This document shows, piece by piece, positions 22,973-36,463 of a stretch of DNA of 64,000 nucleotides. The DNA lies in assembly GCA_032433765.1 (NCBI GenBank), contig JAVIAB010000124.1, positions 73,581,746 through 73,645,745 of the forward strand, read 5' to 3'. Position 1 is the stretch's first letter. The number at the start of each line of letters is the position of its first letter. The notes beneath the pieces were generated by a model. That model was not told the origin of the DNA and searched no databases. It saw only the letters and a program-made list of their open reading frames with translations. The translations under genes were made by a program, and so were the position numbers. The stretch comes from Megaustenia siamemsis. Lineage: Eukaryota; Mollusca; Gastropoda; Stylommatophora; Ariophantidae.

Positions 22973-24480
22973 AAGTTAACAGCTGAGATCCTCAAGGCAA
23001 TTGATAGCCATAATCTAATACATCTCCAAAAAATGTTCAACATCATTTGGAAAACAGAGAAGATGCCTCATAAATGGAAAAAAGGAATCATTGTTAAGAT
23101 ACCAAAAAAGGGCAATATTAGAGATTGTAACAACTGGAGAGGCGTGACACTTTTGTCAGTTGCCTCAAAGTTATTCTGCAAAATCATCCTAAATAGAATA
23201 CAGGATTCAATAGATACAGTAATGCGTGAAGAACAGGCTGGGTTTAGAAAAGGGAGAAGCTGTATTGACCACATTTTCACTCTACGACTTATATTAGAGG
23301 AACACATTGAAAAGCAAAAACCTTTTGTACTGAACTTCATCGACTTCACAAAAGCATTTGATAGTATTCATAGAGATTCTTTGTGGAAAATTCTGAAGCA
23401 ATATGGTTTACCATCAAAAATCATAAATATTATCAAAGACATGTATGATGGTTACACATGTGCAGTTCGAACAGAGGAAGGACTGAGCGAATGTTTCCCA
23501 ATAGAAACTGGGGTTAAACAAGGATGTATTTTATCGCCCTTGTTATTTGGAATTGTTATGGACTTCATAATGAAGAAATGCTGCACTGGTAATAAAGGCA
23601 TCGAATGGATACAAGGAGACCATTTAGAGGACCTCGACTTTGCTGATGACATAGTTCTCATCAGCAGTCAGATAAAAACGATGCAGGAAAACACAAATGA
23701 ACTATCATCAATAGCCAGCAAAATTGGGCTTGAGATCAATCATGAAAAGACTAAAGTCATGACTAGTTTAATTCCAACAGGTGACAAAATATACATGGAA
23801 AACAAACCAGTAGAAGAGATCGATCACTTTATCTATCTTGGAAGTCACATTGATCGAGAAGGGGATACGAGCAAAGAAATTAGAATCAGAATAGCTAAAG
23901 CAGCAATGTCTTTCAGAAGCCTTGAAAAGTTGTGGAAATCAAAACTTATCAGCACAAACACAAAACTTAGGCTATTCAAATCAAATGTAGTATCAACCCT
24001 TACGTATGCGTGTGAAAGCTGGAAAACAACAAGAGATATAGAAACAAAGTTGAACGCATTGGAAAATAAATGTCTAAGGAAAATACTTGGTATAGCATGG
24101 AACGAATTCAAAACAAACGAGGAAATTAGAGAAATCGCCAATCAACCACTAATATCTTCAGTAATAAAGAAAAGACGATGGTTATACTTTGGACATGTGA
24201 TGAGAAGAGATAATAACCGAATAGCAAAGCAAGCCCTCATATGGGAAACAACAGGTAAAAGAAAAAGAGGAAGACCCAGGGAGACACTGAGAAGAACATT
24301 GATGAGAGAGGCAAGAGCAGCAGGAGTCGGCTCCCTCAATGAGATAGAACTGCTTGCACAGAACAGAGACAGATGGCGAGATTTGATAAAATATCTTTAA
24401 AAGAAAACTGCTAGAACAAAAAAAAAAATTCATATAGGAGAAGGTGTATCTTGGTCTACGCCCTATGGGCCGGTTACGGC
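22967..24480 (+). mobile_element. LINE (FADD family) with a 477-codon reverse transcriptase ORF
   Basis: One uninterrupted frame, 22,967-24,400. RT motifs run in order: WKKGIIVKIPKKGN, NNWRGVTLLSVASKLF, EEQAGFRKGRSCIDHIFTLR, NFIDFTKAFDSIHRDSLW, ETGVKQGCILSPLLFGIVMD, DLDFADDIVLISSQ, GSHIDREGD, ACESW. The C-terminal tail is rich in basic residues (GKRKRGRPRETLRRTL, QNRDRWRDLIKYL). The 3' end carries GGTCTACGCCCTATGGGCC and a (GATA)n tail at 24,490-24,510. The endonuclease and N-terminal RT are missing, and the apparent start (MNK) comes from the abutting family D arm. So it is a 5'-truncated copy despite its open frame. It is the best-preserved RT in the window together with the 36.5-39.5 kb element. 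Confidence 0.9.
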
Positions 24481-24510
24481 TCGAAAGGTCAATAGATAGA
24501 TAGATAGATA

Positions 24511-25245
24511 AATGTATTTGCAGATATATTTGTATATGTATTTATGCGCATTTTTGTATGAGTGTACATATGTATGTGTGGCCTCTTAGATACTTATAGA
24601 CATTGTCAGTGTCTTTGTAGTCGCGGTAACATAGACAGTGTTCCCCCACACACATATTTTCAGAACCCTTACCTGGTTTGACCCTTCGACTAGCAGGTTA
24701 ATTAAAGCGTACAACCGCGAATCTCTCTCATTCCGGTCACGGTCCACGACATAGGGAAGAAATTTTTCTTTTCTTAAACCAGTTTTGATTATTTTGTTTT
24801 GGATGTTTCATTACTAGTTAGCTATATAGGATTAGCTTTATTTACTTACATATCTGTGTGTGTGTGTGTGTGTGGTTTGTTTGTTCCTGCTGAAGGCCTA
24901 TTGAGCCGAAACGTCGTTCAAATGTGTGTCGTCTATCAATCACGTAAAGCTTTTACCATACAATTTTTTTCTATATTTTTTTCAATTCTTCCTCACATTT
25001 AGCTTTACTGCAGCTCCGCATTTGTATGCATTCATTTGTATTTCTTTGCATTAACCCCTCTTACTAGTAAAATACTGCTGCTACTAAATGTTTGTATTTC
25101 GTCCTAAGTGTTTACTCTAGTACATATGTTTTAGTTTAGACCGTTTACTAGACTGCCATTATTTTATTACCATTTTTACCATTTATGACATTGTCACCTT
25201 TAGTATTAGTGCGGTTGCCATCATCGACCTTATTATTACTGTGTT
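24511..25245. other. No gene; short Penelope-like motif at 24,886-24,912
   Basis: No supported gene. GCTGAAGGCCTATTGAGCCGAAACGTCG resembles the degenerate hammerhead-like core (CTGA...stem...GAAAC) found near the ends of Penelope-like elements. The catalytic A after CTGANG is not conserved here. A TG tract lies at 24,855-24,875. Confidence 0.35.
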
Positions 25246-28200
25246 CACTCATCATCATCATCGTGTGCCTTCTCCGCAACGAAGGTTGGCTACCATGGAT
25301 CGCCATTCTACTCTGTTTCTTGCTTTGATGGTGCAGGCTGTCATAGATTTACTTGTCCATCTTTTGATGTTACTCGTCCATGTTAGTCTTGGTCTGTCTC
25401 TGCCTCTTTTACCTTGTATTTTCCCTTCCAATATTACTTTTAGTAGGCTGTTGTGTCTTTTAACATGCCCCAAAAATTTCATTTGTCTTGTCTTAATTGT
25501 ATTTAGTAGTTCTCTTTTTATTTTCAGTTGTTTTAAAACTTCATTGTTTGTTATCTTTTGTTTCCATCCAATTCTACCTATTCTTCTATAAATCCAAATT
25601 TCAAAGGCTTCAATTTTCTGTTCTGTTTTCTTGTCTAATGTCCATGTTTCTGCACCATACAGGAATATTGAGAAGATGTAACATTTTGCCATTCTTAGTT
25701 TCAACCCTGTTGATATTTGTTTTGTTGTTAGTATATTTTTCATGGCATTAAAATTACTTTTTGCCATACCTATTCTTTTGTTTATTTCAATTTTACATTT
25801 TCCATCATTGGTTATAGTATGTCCCAGGTAGTTGTAGCTCTGGACTGTTTCCAGATGTGTTTCCTCAACTGTGATATTTAATTGTAGGTCTTGAGAATTT
25901 TCTTTGTTTATGATCATAGCATTAGTCTTTTTGATATTCATTTCTAGTCCATATTTTTTGCTTGTTGTGTTTATCACATTAAGCAGTTGTTGTAGGTCTT
26001 TAGGATTTTTTGCTAGTAGAACAGTATCATCAGCATATCTCAGGTTATTGATTATCTTTCCATTAATGTTTAGGCCTGGCATCTCTGAGATGTTTTTAAA
26101 GATTTGCTCAGTGTATAGATTGAACAACCTTGATGATAGGATGCATCCTTGTCTTACTCCTCTTTTTGCTCCCAGTACAAATTACATATTAGTCGTATGT
26201 CTGTGTAGTCTAGATTTATATCCTTTAGGCAGTCTATGAGTTGGTTATGGTGTATTCTATCGAAAGCTTTGGTGTAGTCTAAAAAGCAGGCATATATTGG
26301 TTTGTTTACTTCTGTGTACTTTTCAATCAATGTTCTCATGCTGAATATGGCTTCTTTTGTCCCACTGTTTTTCCTGAATCCAAATTGTTGCTCATCTAAT
26401 TCAGTATTGATTTTATTCTGAATCCTTCCCTGTATAACTTTTAGTAAAATTTTTGTTACCTGGCTCATTAGGCTTATTGTTCTGCAGTCACTGCATTCAA
26501 CTACACCATTCTTTTTAGGCAATGCAATGAAAGTTGATGTTTTTAGATCGTTTGGTATGTATCCTGTATGGTATATGTCATTGCATATGTCTGTGATCAC
26601 TTCGACGATAAACTCTTCTAAAGCCTGTATCATCTCTATTTGTATATTGTCAGGCCTTGCTGCTTTTCCCTTTTTCATTGTTTTTATAGCTTTTTCTACT
26701 TCAGATTTCAGGATTTTATAGTTGTATGTACATTTTATGTCTGGCTTTTTTTCCCTTTAGTCATGAAATAATTCTGTTATATATTATTGCCATCTATCGA
26801 TTATATCTTTGTTCTCTGTTAGCATTCTTCCCTCTTTGTTTGCAATACATCCGTTTCCTGTACCCTTTTTGTCTTTATTAGTCATTCTTTTTATTTCTGT
26901 GTGCATTCCTCTTAAATTTTGTTTACTTTCCATAGTTTCGACTTCTAGACATCTTTGGTTGAGCCAGTCTTCTTTTGCCTTTTTGCACATTCTCCGTATT
27001 TCATTGTCTATATCCTTGTATCTGGCAGTGTTTTTCGCTTGTCTTCTTTCTTCCATTTTTTCTAAGATTTTGTCAGTTATCCATTTTTGTTTTTTGCTAC
27101 TTTCCATTTTGGGCAAGGTGTTGCAGGATTCTTGTATGCTGTTTTTTATGCATTGTCATTTTGTTGTGACTTTTTCCTCAGGATTTTCTCTTCTGTACTG
27201 CTCAATCCCCTCTTCTAGTAGCTTCTGATATGTGTTCTTTACTTGTACAGTATAAGTTTCTTGTACATCTTTCTGGTTTAACGCTGTTGTATCTATTGGT
27301 GTTGCTGATTAGTTTTTTGTTTGCTTCTCTTTAATTTGATTTTCATTTTTATCATTACAGGATTGTGGTCTGAAAAATTAGTAGGAGCCGTGATAGCTCA
27401 GTGGTTAGTGAACTGGACTACTACGGACAAGGGGTAGGGTTCGATCCCAACCGACGGCTCCGGGTTCACCCAGCCTTAAATGGGTACCGGATTTTTTCTG
27501 GGAAAGTAAAAGCAGCACGGGCGTAATACTGACCACATTACCCCAAAAAATCATGTGCTGAAGGTCTGTAAAATATAGGGTCACTAACACCATATTTCCC
27601 TATACGCCACTTGGCGTGACGGGGGGTACTTTTTTTTTACCTGGGTAGGTTTTGGCTTTCTTGACGCTGTTCCTGAATCTGTATTTTATCATTATGTAAT
27701 GTGTTTGATTTCTCTTCTTGTCTCCAGGGCTTTTCCATGTGTATAATTTCCTTTTCTCTTGCTTAAAGAAGGTGTTGCATATTATCAGTCTGTTTTCTTC
27801 ACAAAATTGAATTAATCTTTCTCCTCTGTTATTCCTTTTTCATAGACCATTATTTCCAATTATGGTCTTATATTTACCTTTTCCTACTTTAGCGTTCATA
27901 TCACCCATTATGATCAAGATGTATGATGATTTCACTTGCTTCATAACTGTGTTTAGATCTTCATAGTATGCCTCTATTTGTTCATCTGTATAGTCTTGTG
28001 TAGGTGCGTATGTTTGTATTATTGCTATGTCGAATGATTTTGCCTTCATTTTTAGTAGTATAATCCTATCATTGTATGTCAATTGAGTATTTATATATTT
28101 TTGTAGCTCTCGTTTTATTAGAATGCCTACTCCTCTTTGATGTTCTTTTGTGTTACCTGAATATATAAATGTATATTTATCGTCTTGTATGTATACACTT

Positions 28201-28320
28201 TCCTTCCAACTTGTTACTGATATGCCTAAGATATCTATGTTTAATCGTTCTGCTTCTACCATAAGATTTTCTAGTTTTCCTTGTTGGTATAAGGTCCTAA
28301 CATTCCATGTAGCTATTTTT
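25246..28320 (-). mobile_element. RTE (BovB-type) LINE, copy B, degraded and carrying a SINE
   Basis: Reverse-strand copy of the same family as 36,464-39,464. Endonuclease: 28,320-27,650 and 27,383-27,235, with TWNVRTLYQQGK-like start, DILGISVTSWKES, IIQTYAPTQDYTDEQIEAYY and IMGDMNAKVGKGKYKTIIG. Linker: 27,116-26,784. RT: 26,678-26,154 (KTSTFIALPKKNGVVECSDC, CFLDYTKAFDRIHHNQLIDC) and 26,127-25,258 (NNLRYADDTVLLAKNPKDLQ to RPRLTWTSNIKRW). The 3' end is CACGATGATGATGATG. Several frameshifts and stops break the frame, and a short deletion joins the RT blocks near 26,150. A SINE sits inside the endonuclease. Family function: endonuclease nicks the target and RT copies the RNA in place. Confidence 0.92.
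27384..27638 (+). mobile_element. tRNA-derived SINE, copy 1
   Basis: GGAGCCGTGATAGCTCAGTGG with a good A box (TAGCTCAGTGG) and a B box GGTTCGATCCC, then a body with GCACGGGCGTAATACTGACC, TATACGCCACTTGGCGTGAC and a T-rich end. Inserted in the endonuclease of the RTE LINE copy B. Other copies: 60,296-60,558 (forward) and 63,431-63,690 (reverse). The preceding AAAAATTAGTA is also shared with the 63.4 kb copy and may belong to the element. Confidence 0.88.
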
Positions 28321-28384
28321 ATTAGGGGGGAGCTGTGGTGGTTGGGCGTAAAGACTTATACATTTAAGAGGGTAACAAACAGTT

Positions 28385-28517
28385 ATCTAACACAACTTTT
28401 TATAAACCCCGCCGTGACGACGCCCTTGTCTTCTACAATAAGCAGGTCCAATCTACCATCAAGGAACTGATCCAAGATAACCTCCTTCCTCCTAGTGCGT
28501 CACGCCTCATTACCAAT
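28385..28517 (+). mobile_element. Penelope-like element, 5' part
   Basis: The frame encodes FYKPRRDDALVFYNKQVQST then IKELIQDNLLPPSASRLITN, the region just upstream of the RT fingers in Penelope-like elements. The element is interrupted after ATTACCAATAGT and continues at 31,209 with the expected MLPKIHK motif, so the intervening 2.7 kb is a later arrival. Confidence 0.75.
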
Positions 28518-28752
28518 AGTGGTCTTGGTCATGGGACGCACCAAGATGGATGCTTGTTTGCGTTCGAGCCATGATGTAAACAATGTTTACTTTGCTTGTC
28601 TCCAACGGTTTGCCTCATTCTATTACAGAACATCACGCTATCTGTTATCACAGCGAGTTGGCGGATTTTTAGAAATGTAATCACGGGTTTAATAATAAAT
28701 GTTTGTACACAGTTCGTTAACCATCGCTGTAGATCAAGTCTTTATTCTGCAG

Positions 28753-30318
28753 GCTTCGTTCGTGGCCTTGGAAGCTAATGACCTAACTTGTGCAGACGGT
28801 TGGTTTGGGTCAACTTGTACGTTACAATGTCACTGCTATAATGACTCAGTTTATGACAAAACTACAGGGACATGCCCAAACAATGACAGTTGTCAGTACG
28901 AATATTTCTGACCCCAGTGTCAGTACTTGGATCTCGTGTACAAATACGCCCAAAATTCTGAACCTACTTTCATGTTTGATAACAACGATACCACATGTAA
29001 TCCGGACACAGACTCTACATCAGTTGTAACAACTCTCAATCAATCTTTGTCTCCTGGTTTAGGATTTATGTGAATGACTTAACAATCCGGAAAAACTTTC
29101 ACGGTAAAACTAAATGGTTCTGCTTCATGTAACAATGTATCAAGGTTTGTAGTTAGTCAGCACGAGATTGATTTCTTTTGCTCTGGGGCTGGTCTGATCA
29201 ACAAGTTACGGATTGAAGGGGCGATAGTTGCAAATATCTGCTACATCTATATTGGCGGGGGTCGGAATGTGGCTCTCAAACAGAACATAAACCAGACCGA
29301 CACATTTAATGCTTGTTATACAGGAGACGGATGTGGACAAGAGGCCGCAGTTAATGGCAAAACAAAGACCAATCTCTTTGACAATGACTGCACACACACA
29401 AAATTGAGAAGTGAAACCAATCCTGTTTACTGGTATCTGAACTTTGCCACGCCCCAGAAGATTCATACCATTCGAATCTATCATCGAGCTAGCACAATGG
29501 TTAGGGTAAAGAATGCCTCTCTAAAGGCTTTCTCTGACAGTGGCGGTGTAGTGTTCCAGTATAATGATATATCATACCCTAATGTTTCTGTAAACACTAT
29601 TGTAGTCACCACACAAACGCCAATGGCACACATTAAGATTGAGTTATCACCGACCATTTCGCAGGCCGACAGTGCACTGACGCTGTGTGAGGTGCAAACA
29701 TTTACAGACACCTATTGTCTGGACGGGAATTCTGGGTCATTTTGTGATGTATGTAATGGGTGTAGCAAAGGCTGCAACGTCATCATCGGTACGTGTCACG
29801 GCAACTGTTCACATGGGATCTATGGACACGACTGCTCCAGGTCTTGTCTCAGTGTCTGTCCTTTATGTGAGGAAAAATCCGGAAAATACCTACAATTTAA
29901 ACATCCTGGCTATACCTGTAATGACACTTGTCACGATGGTAATTTTGGGCTACAGTGCGAACAGACGTGTTCTGATGGTTGTGACATCATATGTGATCCG
30001 GAAAGTGCAGACTGTACGTGCAAGGAAACGTACTACGGGTCAGACTGCACTCTCAAATGTCCGAACAAATGTTTCAACGACACCTGTGAACAGTCAACCG
30101 GGAATTGTACATGCAAGGGAACGTTCTACGGGTCAGACTGCACTCTCAAATCTCCGGACAACTGTTTGAACGGAACCTGTGAACAGTTAACCGGGCCTGC
30201 TCTCGTATGTCGATGATTCCACGTTAAGAAGAGTCTGCCGACTACAACAAACCCAAGCATATGGATACCTTTCGCGATCGCTGCTCTTCTATCTCCTCTA
30301 CTGCTTCTCTTGAATTGA
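28753..30318 (+). pseudogene. Discoidin/EGF-repeat surface protein (MEGF-like), copy 2
   Basis: The plus frame runs in one phase to TGA at 30,316, broken by stops. Order: a short EGF-like module (LTCADGWFGSTCTLQCHCYN, stop at 28,909 where a Gly codon would fit); a discoidin-like region (PQCQYLDLVYKYA...); frame breaks near 29,072; a second F5/8-type discoidin/fucolectin-like region (29,269-29,690: VYWYLNFATPQKIHTIRIYH); then EGF repeats (CSHGIYGHDCSRSCLSVCPL, CTCKETYYGSDCTLKCPNKC); a TGA at 30,214; and a hydrophobic C-terminal tail IPFAIAALLSPLLLLLN, suggesting a GPI or membrane anchor. TTATTCTGCAG just before 28,753 looks like a 3' splice site. Family role: cell-surface recognition or engulfment receptors. 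At least three nonsense codons make this copy a probable pseudogene. Confidence 0.78.
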
Positions 30319-30319
30319 G

Positions 30320-30935
30320 CTATGGCTCAATTCTCAGTGTATATCCGTGCAAGTCGTAGCTCATATCTTAGTGGGTGTCTGCGATAGCCATGGCTGATAT
30401 CTTGGTGGGTGTCTGTGCTGGCCAGGGTTCATATCTTAATGTGTTTCTGTGCTAGCCATGGCTCATATGTTAGTGTGTTTCTGTGCTAGCCAAGGCTCAT
30501 ATCTTAGCTTGTGTGTGTGTGTGTGTGTGCTAGCCATGGCTCATATCTTGGTGTGTGTCATGTTAGTCATATCTCATATCTTGGTGTGTCCGTGTTAATC
30601 ATGTCTCATATCTTCATGTGTGTCTGTGTTTAGTCATTTCTCATATCTTTGTGTGTATCTGTGTTAGTCATGTGTCATATATTTGTGTGTGCATGTCTGG
30701 GTTAGTGATATCTCATATCTTTGTGTGCATGGCTATGTTAGTCACATCTCATATCTTTGTGTGTGCATGTCTATGTTAGTCATATCTCATATCTTTGTGT
30801 GCATGTCCATATTAGGGATGTGTCATATCTTTGTGTGTTCATGTCTATGTCAGTCATATCTCATATCTTTGTGTGCATGTCTATGTTAGTCATGTGTCAT
30901 ATCTTTGCGTGTATGTCATTGTTAGTCATATCTAA
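30320..30935. repeat. Minisatellite following EGF gene copy 2
   Basis: Same degenerate 33-37 bp units as 19,690-20,345 (TCATATCTTNGTGTG...GTTAGTCAT), beginning a few bases after the stop codon of the surface-protein frame. Confidence 0.88.
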
Positions 30936-31200
30936 GACAATCTGCTGCCTTGCAGGAAGATTGGGGACAATCAAAGGCTAAGGAAAGCAAACCTGAATAA
31001 AATGCTGGCTGAAATCGGATGCACTGGGCCACTGGCGCAGAACACAGTTCAACGTTTTAACGGGTGTTCAATCAGAGTGGATCTGGCAGACTCTAATTGT
31101 GATGTTCTGTCTGTGAAGGCGATCAACACACTTAACCTGGTAGCTGACTTCATGTGAGAGTCGGGAATCCTACACTGATTGAGTCCTGATCGCAGAGAGA
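30936..31200 (+). repeat. Conserved 3' segment of the EGF-gene unit, copy 2
   Basis: Sister of 20,390-20,690 (CTGCTGCCTTGCAGGAAGAT to GATTGAGTCCTGATCGCAGA). It ends within 10 bp of the resumed Penelope-like element at 31,209. Confidence 0.82.
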
Positions 31201-31208
31201 TGGAGAGA

Positions 31209-32615
31209 TTCTAAATGCTCCCTAAAATTCACAAAATCAACAATTCAGGGCGTCCCATTGTGTCAGCGTGCGCTTGCCCGACCGAACACATATCTGACTA
31301 TCTAGACAAGTGTATTCCAGCCCATGGTAGTTCTTCCCTCATATGTCAAAGACACAAACCATGCTCTGAGGATCTTTTCTTCCATCTCTCTCTCTCTCCC
31401 TGGGTCGCTCATACCGACTTTTCGTCCTTGATGTTTGTTCTCTATACACTTCTATCCCTCAATCCGACGGCCTCCTGGCTCTACGATTTTTTCTTGACCA
31501 GAGACAACACCCCTTTGTTGATACTGCCACTCTTCTCCGTCTTACTGAGCTTGTACTCAATCACAACACCTTGAGTTCAATGCTGACTTCTATGACCAAG
31601 TTAGTGGAGTAGCCATAGGCACCAAGATAGGCCCTAAATTTGCTTGCCTATTTATGGGTTACCTTAAACACCAAATTCTAAATTCGTATCACGGTCCCCT
31701 TCCCATCATATACCTCCGGTACATTGATGGCTGCTTCGGACTTACCGATCTACCTGAGGACGACATCTTCAAGTTTATCGACTACATTGGCAGCTATCGC
31801 AAAGCTATCAAGATCACATCTTGCATATCCACTTCCTCTGTTACCTTCCTAGATCTTAATGTTTTCTTGGGTACTTCTGGCCTCCATACCTCGGTTTTAT
31901 ATAAACCCACAGACGCCCATTGTTACCTTCTCTATACTTTCTTGTGATTCTATTCCGTTCTTACAGATATTGTGTCTTCGACAAATCTGCCAGGATAACC
32001 CAGTTTATCCAGATTCGATCCTCCAGTCTGCCTTCAAGTGGGTCCTCCTTATCTCTCGTCACGAGGCACGCAATCTTTCAACCACACCCGCCTCCGAGAG
32101 AGCAATACTCACCCTCACTTATCATCCTCACAACCTGCCTGCCGTGAAGATACTCAACCGCTACCGTTCCATTCTCCACTCTGATCCCACTACTCGTCTA
32201 CTCTTTAGTGATCATCATATGAGCACATTCAAACGCGATAGGAATTTCAGAGATATTCTGATTAGCAGCTATCCCCCCCGCTCCGACCATTAACACTTTG
32301 GTACGTTCCCATGTGGTCGTAACTGCATCACCTGCGCCTATGTACTCCGTACTGACTTTGTTTTATTCCCTAACGGACGGTTCGAGGTTATGCATGGCTT
32401 CACATGAGTGTTCCGTAACATGTTTATGTCATAATATGCCAACGATGCCACATGACTTATATTGGCGAGTCTGGAGACGCTTAGTGGAAAGATTTTGTGA
32501 ACATCTTCGATATTTTTAACAGAATACTGGCACTCCAGTGTTTTCTCATTTCAATTCATCGGAAAACAAGGGCAAAATATTTTTTTTCAATTCTCTCCGA
32601 ACAAGATAAAACCAG
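31209..32615 (+). mobile_element. Penelope-like element: RT and GIY-YIG endonuclease remnant
   Basis: Typical Penelope RT opening MLPKIHKINNSGRPIVSACA and PTEHISDYLDKCIP at 31,213-31,320. Out of frame, the LDVCSLYTSIP motif lies at about 31,426-31,460. Then GVAIGTKIGPKFACLFMGYL (about 31,605-31,670) and the palm YLRYIDG (31,711-31,731), where the second catalytic Asp is Gly (GGC). 31,990-32,290 holds the thumb/linker (AIFQPHPPPREQYS; SILHSDPTTRLLFSDHHMST). 32,292-32,560 is a GIY-YIG endonuclease remnant: GTFPCGRNCITCAYV, FPNGRFEVMHGF, RRLVERFCEHLRYF. Multiple frameshifts. The element copies itself at chromosome ends or nicked sites (family knowledge). This copy is dead. Confidence 0.85.
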
Positions 32616-33525
32616 AAATAAGTGAGGAACAATGTGGATTTGTGGAAGGAAAGAGCACCTAAATGCATCAATAATGCAACATCTTAAGAACATTGACAGA
32701 AAGAGCTAAAGAGGTAAAGAAAGATCTATATGTGTGCTTTATAGACTACACAAAAGCATTTGACAAAGTAAAGCATGTGGAAATAATCAATATGCTGGAG
32801 AAATTAAACATTGATGGCAATGATCTGCGAATCATTAAAAAAAACATGTACTGGCAACAAACAGTAGCTATACAATTAGCAACCAAACAGAACAATTTCA
32901 ATATATAAAACAAGGAGTCAGACAAGACTGTTCAGTCGCCAGATTTGTTTTCACTTTACAGAGAACATATTAGATCAATAGTAGACAAAAAAAGAATTGA
33001 AGTCAACGGTCACAAAATAAATAATTTGTGATATGCGGATGACTCTGCCTTAATAGCAGAGACAGGGAATGAACTGCAAGAAATATTATACATAATAGTA
33101 ACAATAAACAACAAAAAAAGGTCTCAGTATGAATAGTAAGAAAACAGAAGCAATGGTCATATCGAAGAAACAATCATCACCATCATGCAGCAAAAAAATA
33201 AATAGGACAAATCTGAAACAAGTGCAACGCGTCAAATGCTTGGGCACAATAATAACATCAGATGGAAGATGCACCACAGAAATAAAAAGCAGAATAGCTC
33301 AGGCCAAAATAGCATTTCAGAAAATGAAAAAAATATTATGCATACTATGTCAATAGAAATGAGAAAGAGTTCATCGGTGCTATATAGAACAAATTCTGAC
33401 CTATGGAAGCGAATCATGGACAGTAGACAAACAAATGAAAAGACGATTAGAGGCCACAGAAACGTGATTTCTCAGAAGAATGTTGAAAGTTCCCTGGACA
33501 GCTAAAATAACCAATCCTCATGTTG
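32616..33525 (+). mobile_element. RTE-like LINE fragment (diverged family C relative)
   Basis: EISEEQCGFVEGKST, DLYVCFIDYTKAFDKVKHVE (32,693-32,908), then a TGA-interrupted palm motif (NNL*YADDSALIAETG near 33,020-33,065), SDGRCTTEIKSRIAQAKIAF and KVPWTAK. Many stops and frameshifts. Confidence 0.82.
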
Positions 33526-33544
33526 GCTGCCATAGAGAAAAAAT

Positions 33545-34126
33545 GTAAAACTAACTACGCCGAACGCAGGGTGGGTATGTTTAAAAACGCCTTTTCCGTC
33601 ACCGGCGTTACATTACATTATCTTTTTAAGACCTTTCCAAAGGACACCGTTTTTTTCCCTATTCATTACACAGGAGCTGGACTTTCATAAAACCATTAGA
33701 GACAACATAGTAGGCGGCCCATCGATTTTTTATATCGCGTCCACCAGAAAGGGTCACACGTATATTAGATGGAATAAGTCTAATCCTGTAGCTAGTATAA
33801 CGGGATAGATGTCAATGAGTTGTATTGTTGGGCATTGATGCAGAAAATGCCCACTAACTTTCCCATTATACAAAAAAGAGGACGGGTTTAGACAGCGTAA
33901 CATGAATTATTACGATCAGGAGAGTAGAGAGTAGTTTATGAGTGTAGCTCACAAGTATAAAATGGGCATGAGATACCTTTGGGTGATCGACATATCAGAG
34001 TTGCGGGCTGGGATAAAAATAATCGTTCTATTTTTAACTATCATGGGTGTCTCTGGCATGGATATAAATGCAAATTCAATGACGGTTACATAATAAACCC
34101 TATAAATAAAAAAACCTTATACGACA
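33545..34126 (+). pseudogene. Second Polinton DNA polymerase B relic, part 1
   Basis: Aligns by eye with 55,700-56,200 of the main Polinton. Recognisable pieces are TIRDNIVGGPSIFY, a NYYDQESRE block, and HGCLWHGYKCKFN followed by NPINKKTLYD, the exonuclease-to-palm region of a Polinton type-B, protein-primed DNA polymerase. It is broken by stops and frame changes. The sequence is interrupted at TTATACGACA by a truncated LINE and resumes at 34,670. Described only as a decayed remnant. Confidence 0.75.
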
Positions 34127-34669
34127 TCATCATCATTGAGTGCCGTCTCCGCATTGAAGGTTGGCACTCAATGATGATGATTTCACTGAGCACCATTCCG
34201 CTCTGTCTCTTGCTTTGATAGTGCAGATTGTCATAGACTGGCTTGTTCATCTGTTGATGCTACTCGTCCATGTTTGTCTTGGTCTGCCTTTGCCTCTTTT
34301 ATCTTGTATTTTCCCTTCCAATATTACTTTCAGTAGGCTGCTGTGTCTTTTAAGATGCCTCTAAAATCTCATTTATATTATTTGAATTGTGTTTAGTAGT
34401 TCTCATTTCAGTTTTAGTTTTTTTTAAAACTTCATCATTTGTTTTTTTTTTCCCCATCAAATTCTTCCTATTTTTCTATAAAATCAAAATTTCAAAGGTT
34501 TTCATTTTTCTGTTCTGTTTTCTTGTCTAATGTCAATGTTTTATGCACCATTCAAGAATGTTGAGAATATATATTTGATATTTTTAGCTTTACATTTGGT
34601 GTTATTTGTTCTAATGTTAGTATATTTTTCATGGCATTAAAATTAATTTTTGTCATTCATTATATACAA
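34127..34669 (-). mobile_element. 5'-truncated RTE LINE insertion with 10-bp target duplication
   Basis: The minus strand encodes only the last about 130 residues of the RTE reverse transcriptase seen at 36.5-39.5 kb, ending in the CATCATCATCATTG tail at 34,126-34,140. TTATACGACA occurs immediately on both sides (34,117-34,126 and 34,670-34,679). This is a perfect 10-bp target-site duplication, so it is a single insertion event in the polymerase relic. A short internal duplication of GGTTGGCACTCAATGATGATG lies near 34,160. Confidence 0.88.
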
Positions 34670-36410
<1,741 letters not shown>

Positions 36411-36463
36411 TTATATAAAACTTTATATATATATAAAACGGCCCAGAAAGCGAAAACAGCAAA

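Noticed and set aside
27384..27450. tRNA gene
   Set aside because: A and B boxes are present, but the rest does not fold as a tRNA and the sequence continues into a shared 250-bp body found at three loci. It is a SINE.
28518..31208. Helitron capture of the EGF-gene segment
   Set aside because: No 5' TC / 3' CTRR ends with a hairpin and no AT target could be identified at the edges. Left as an open mechanism.
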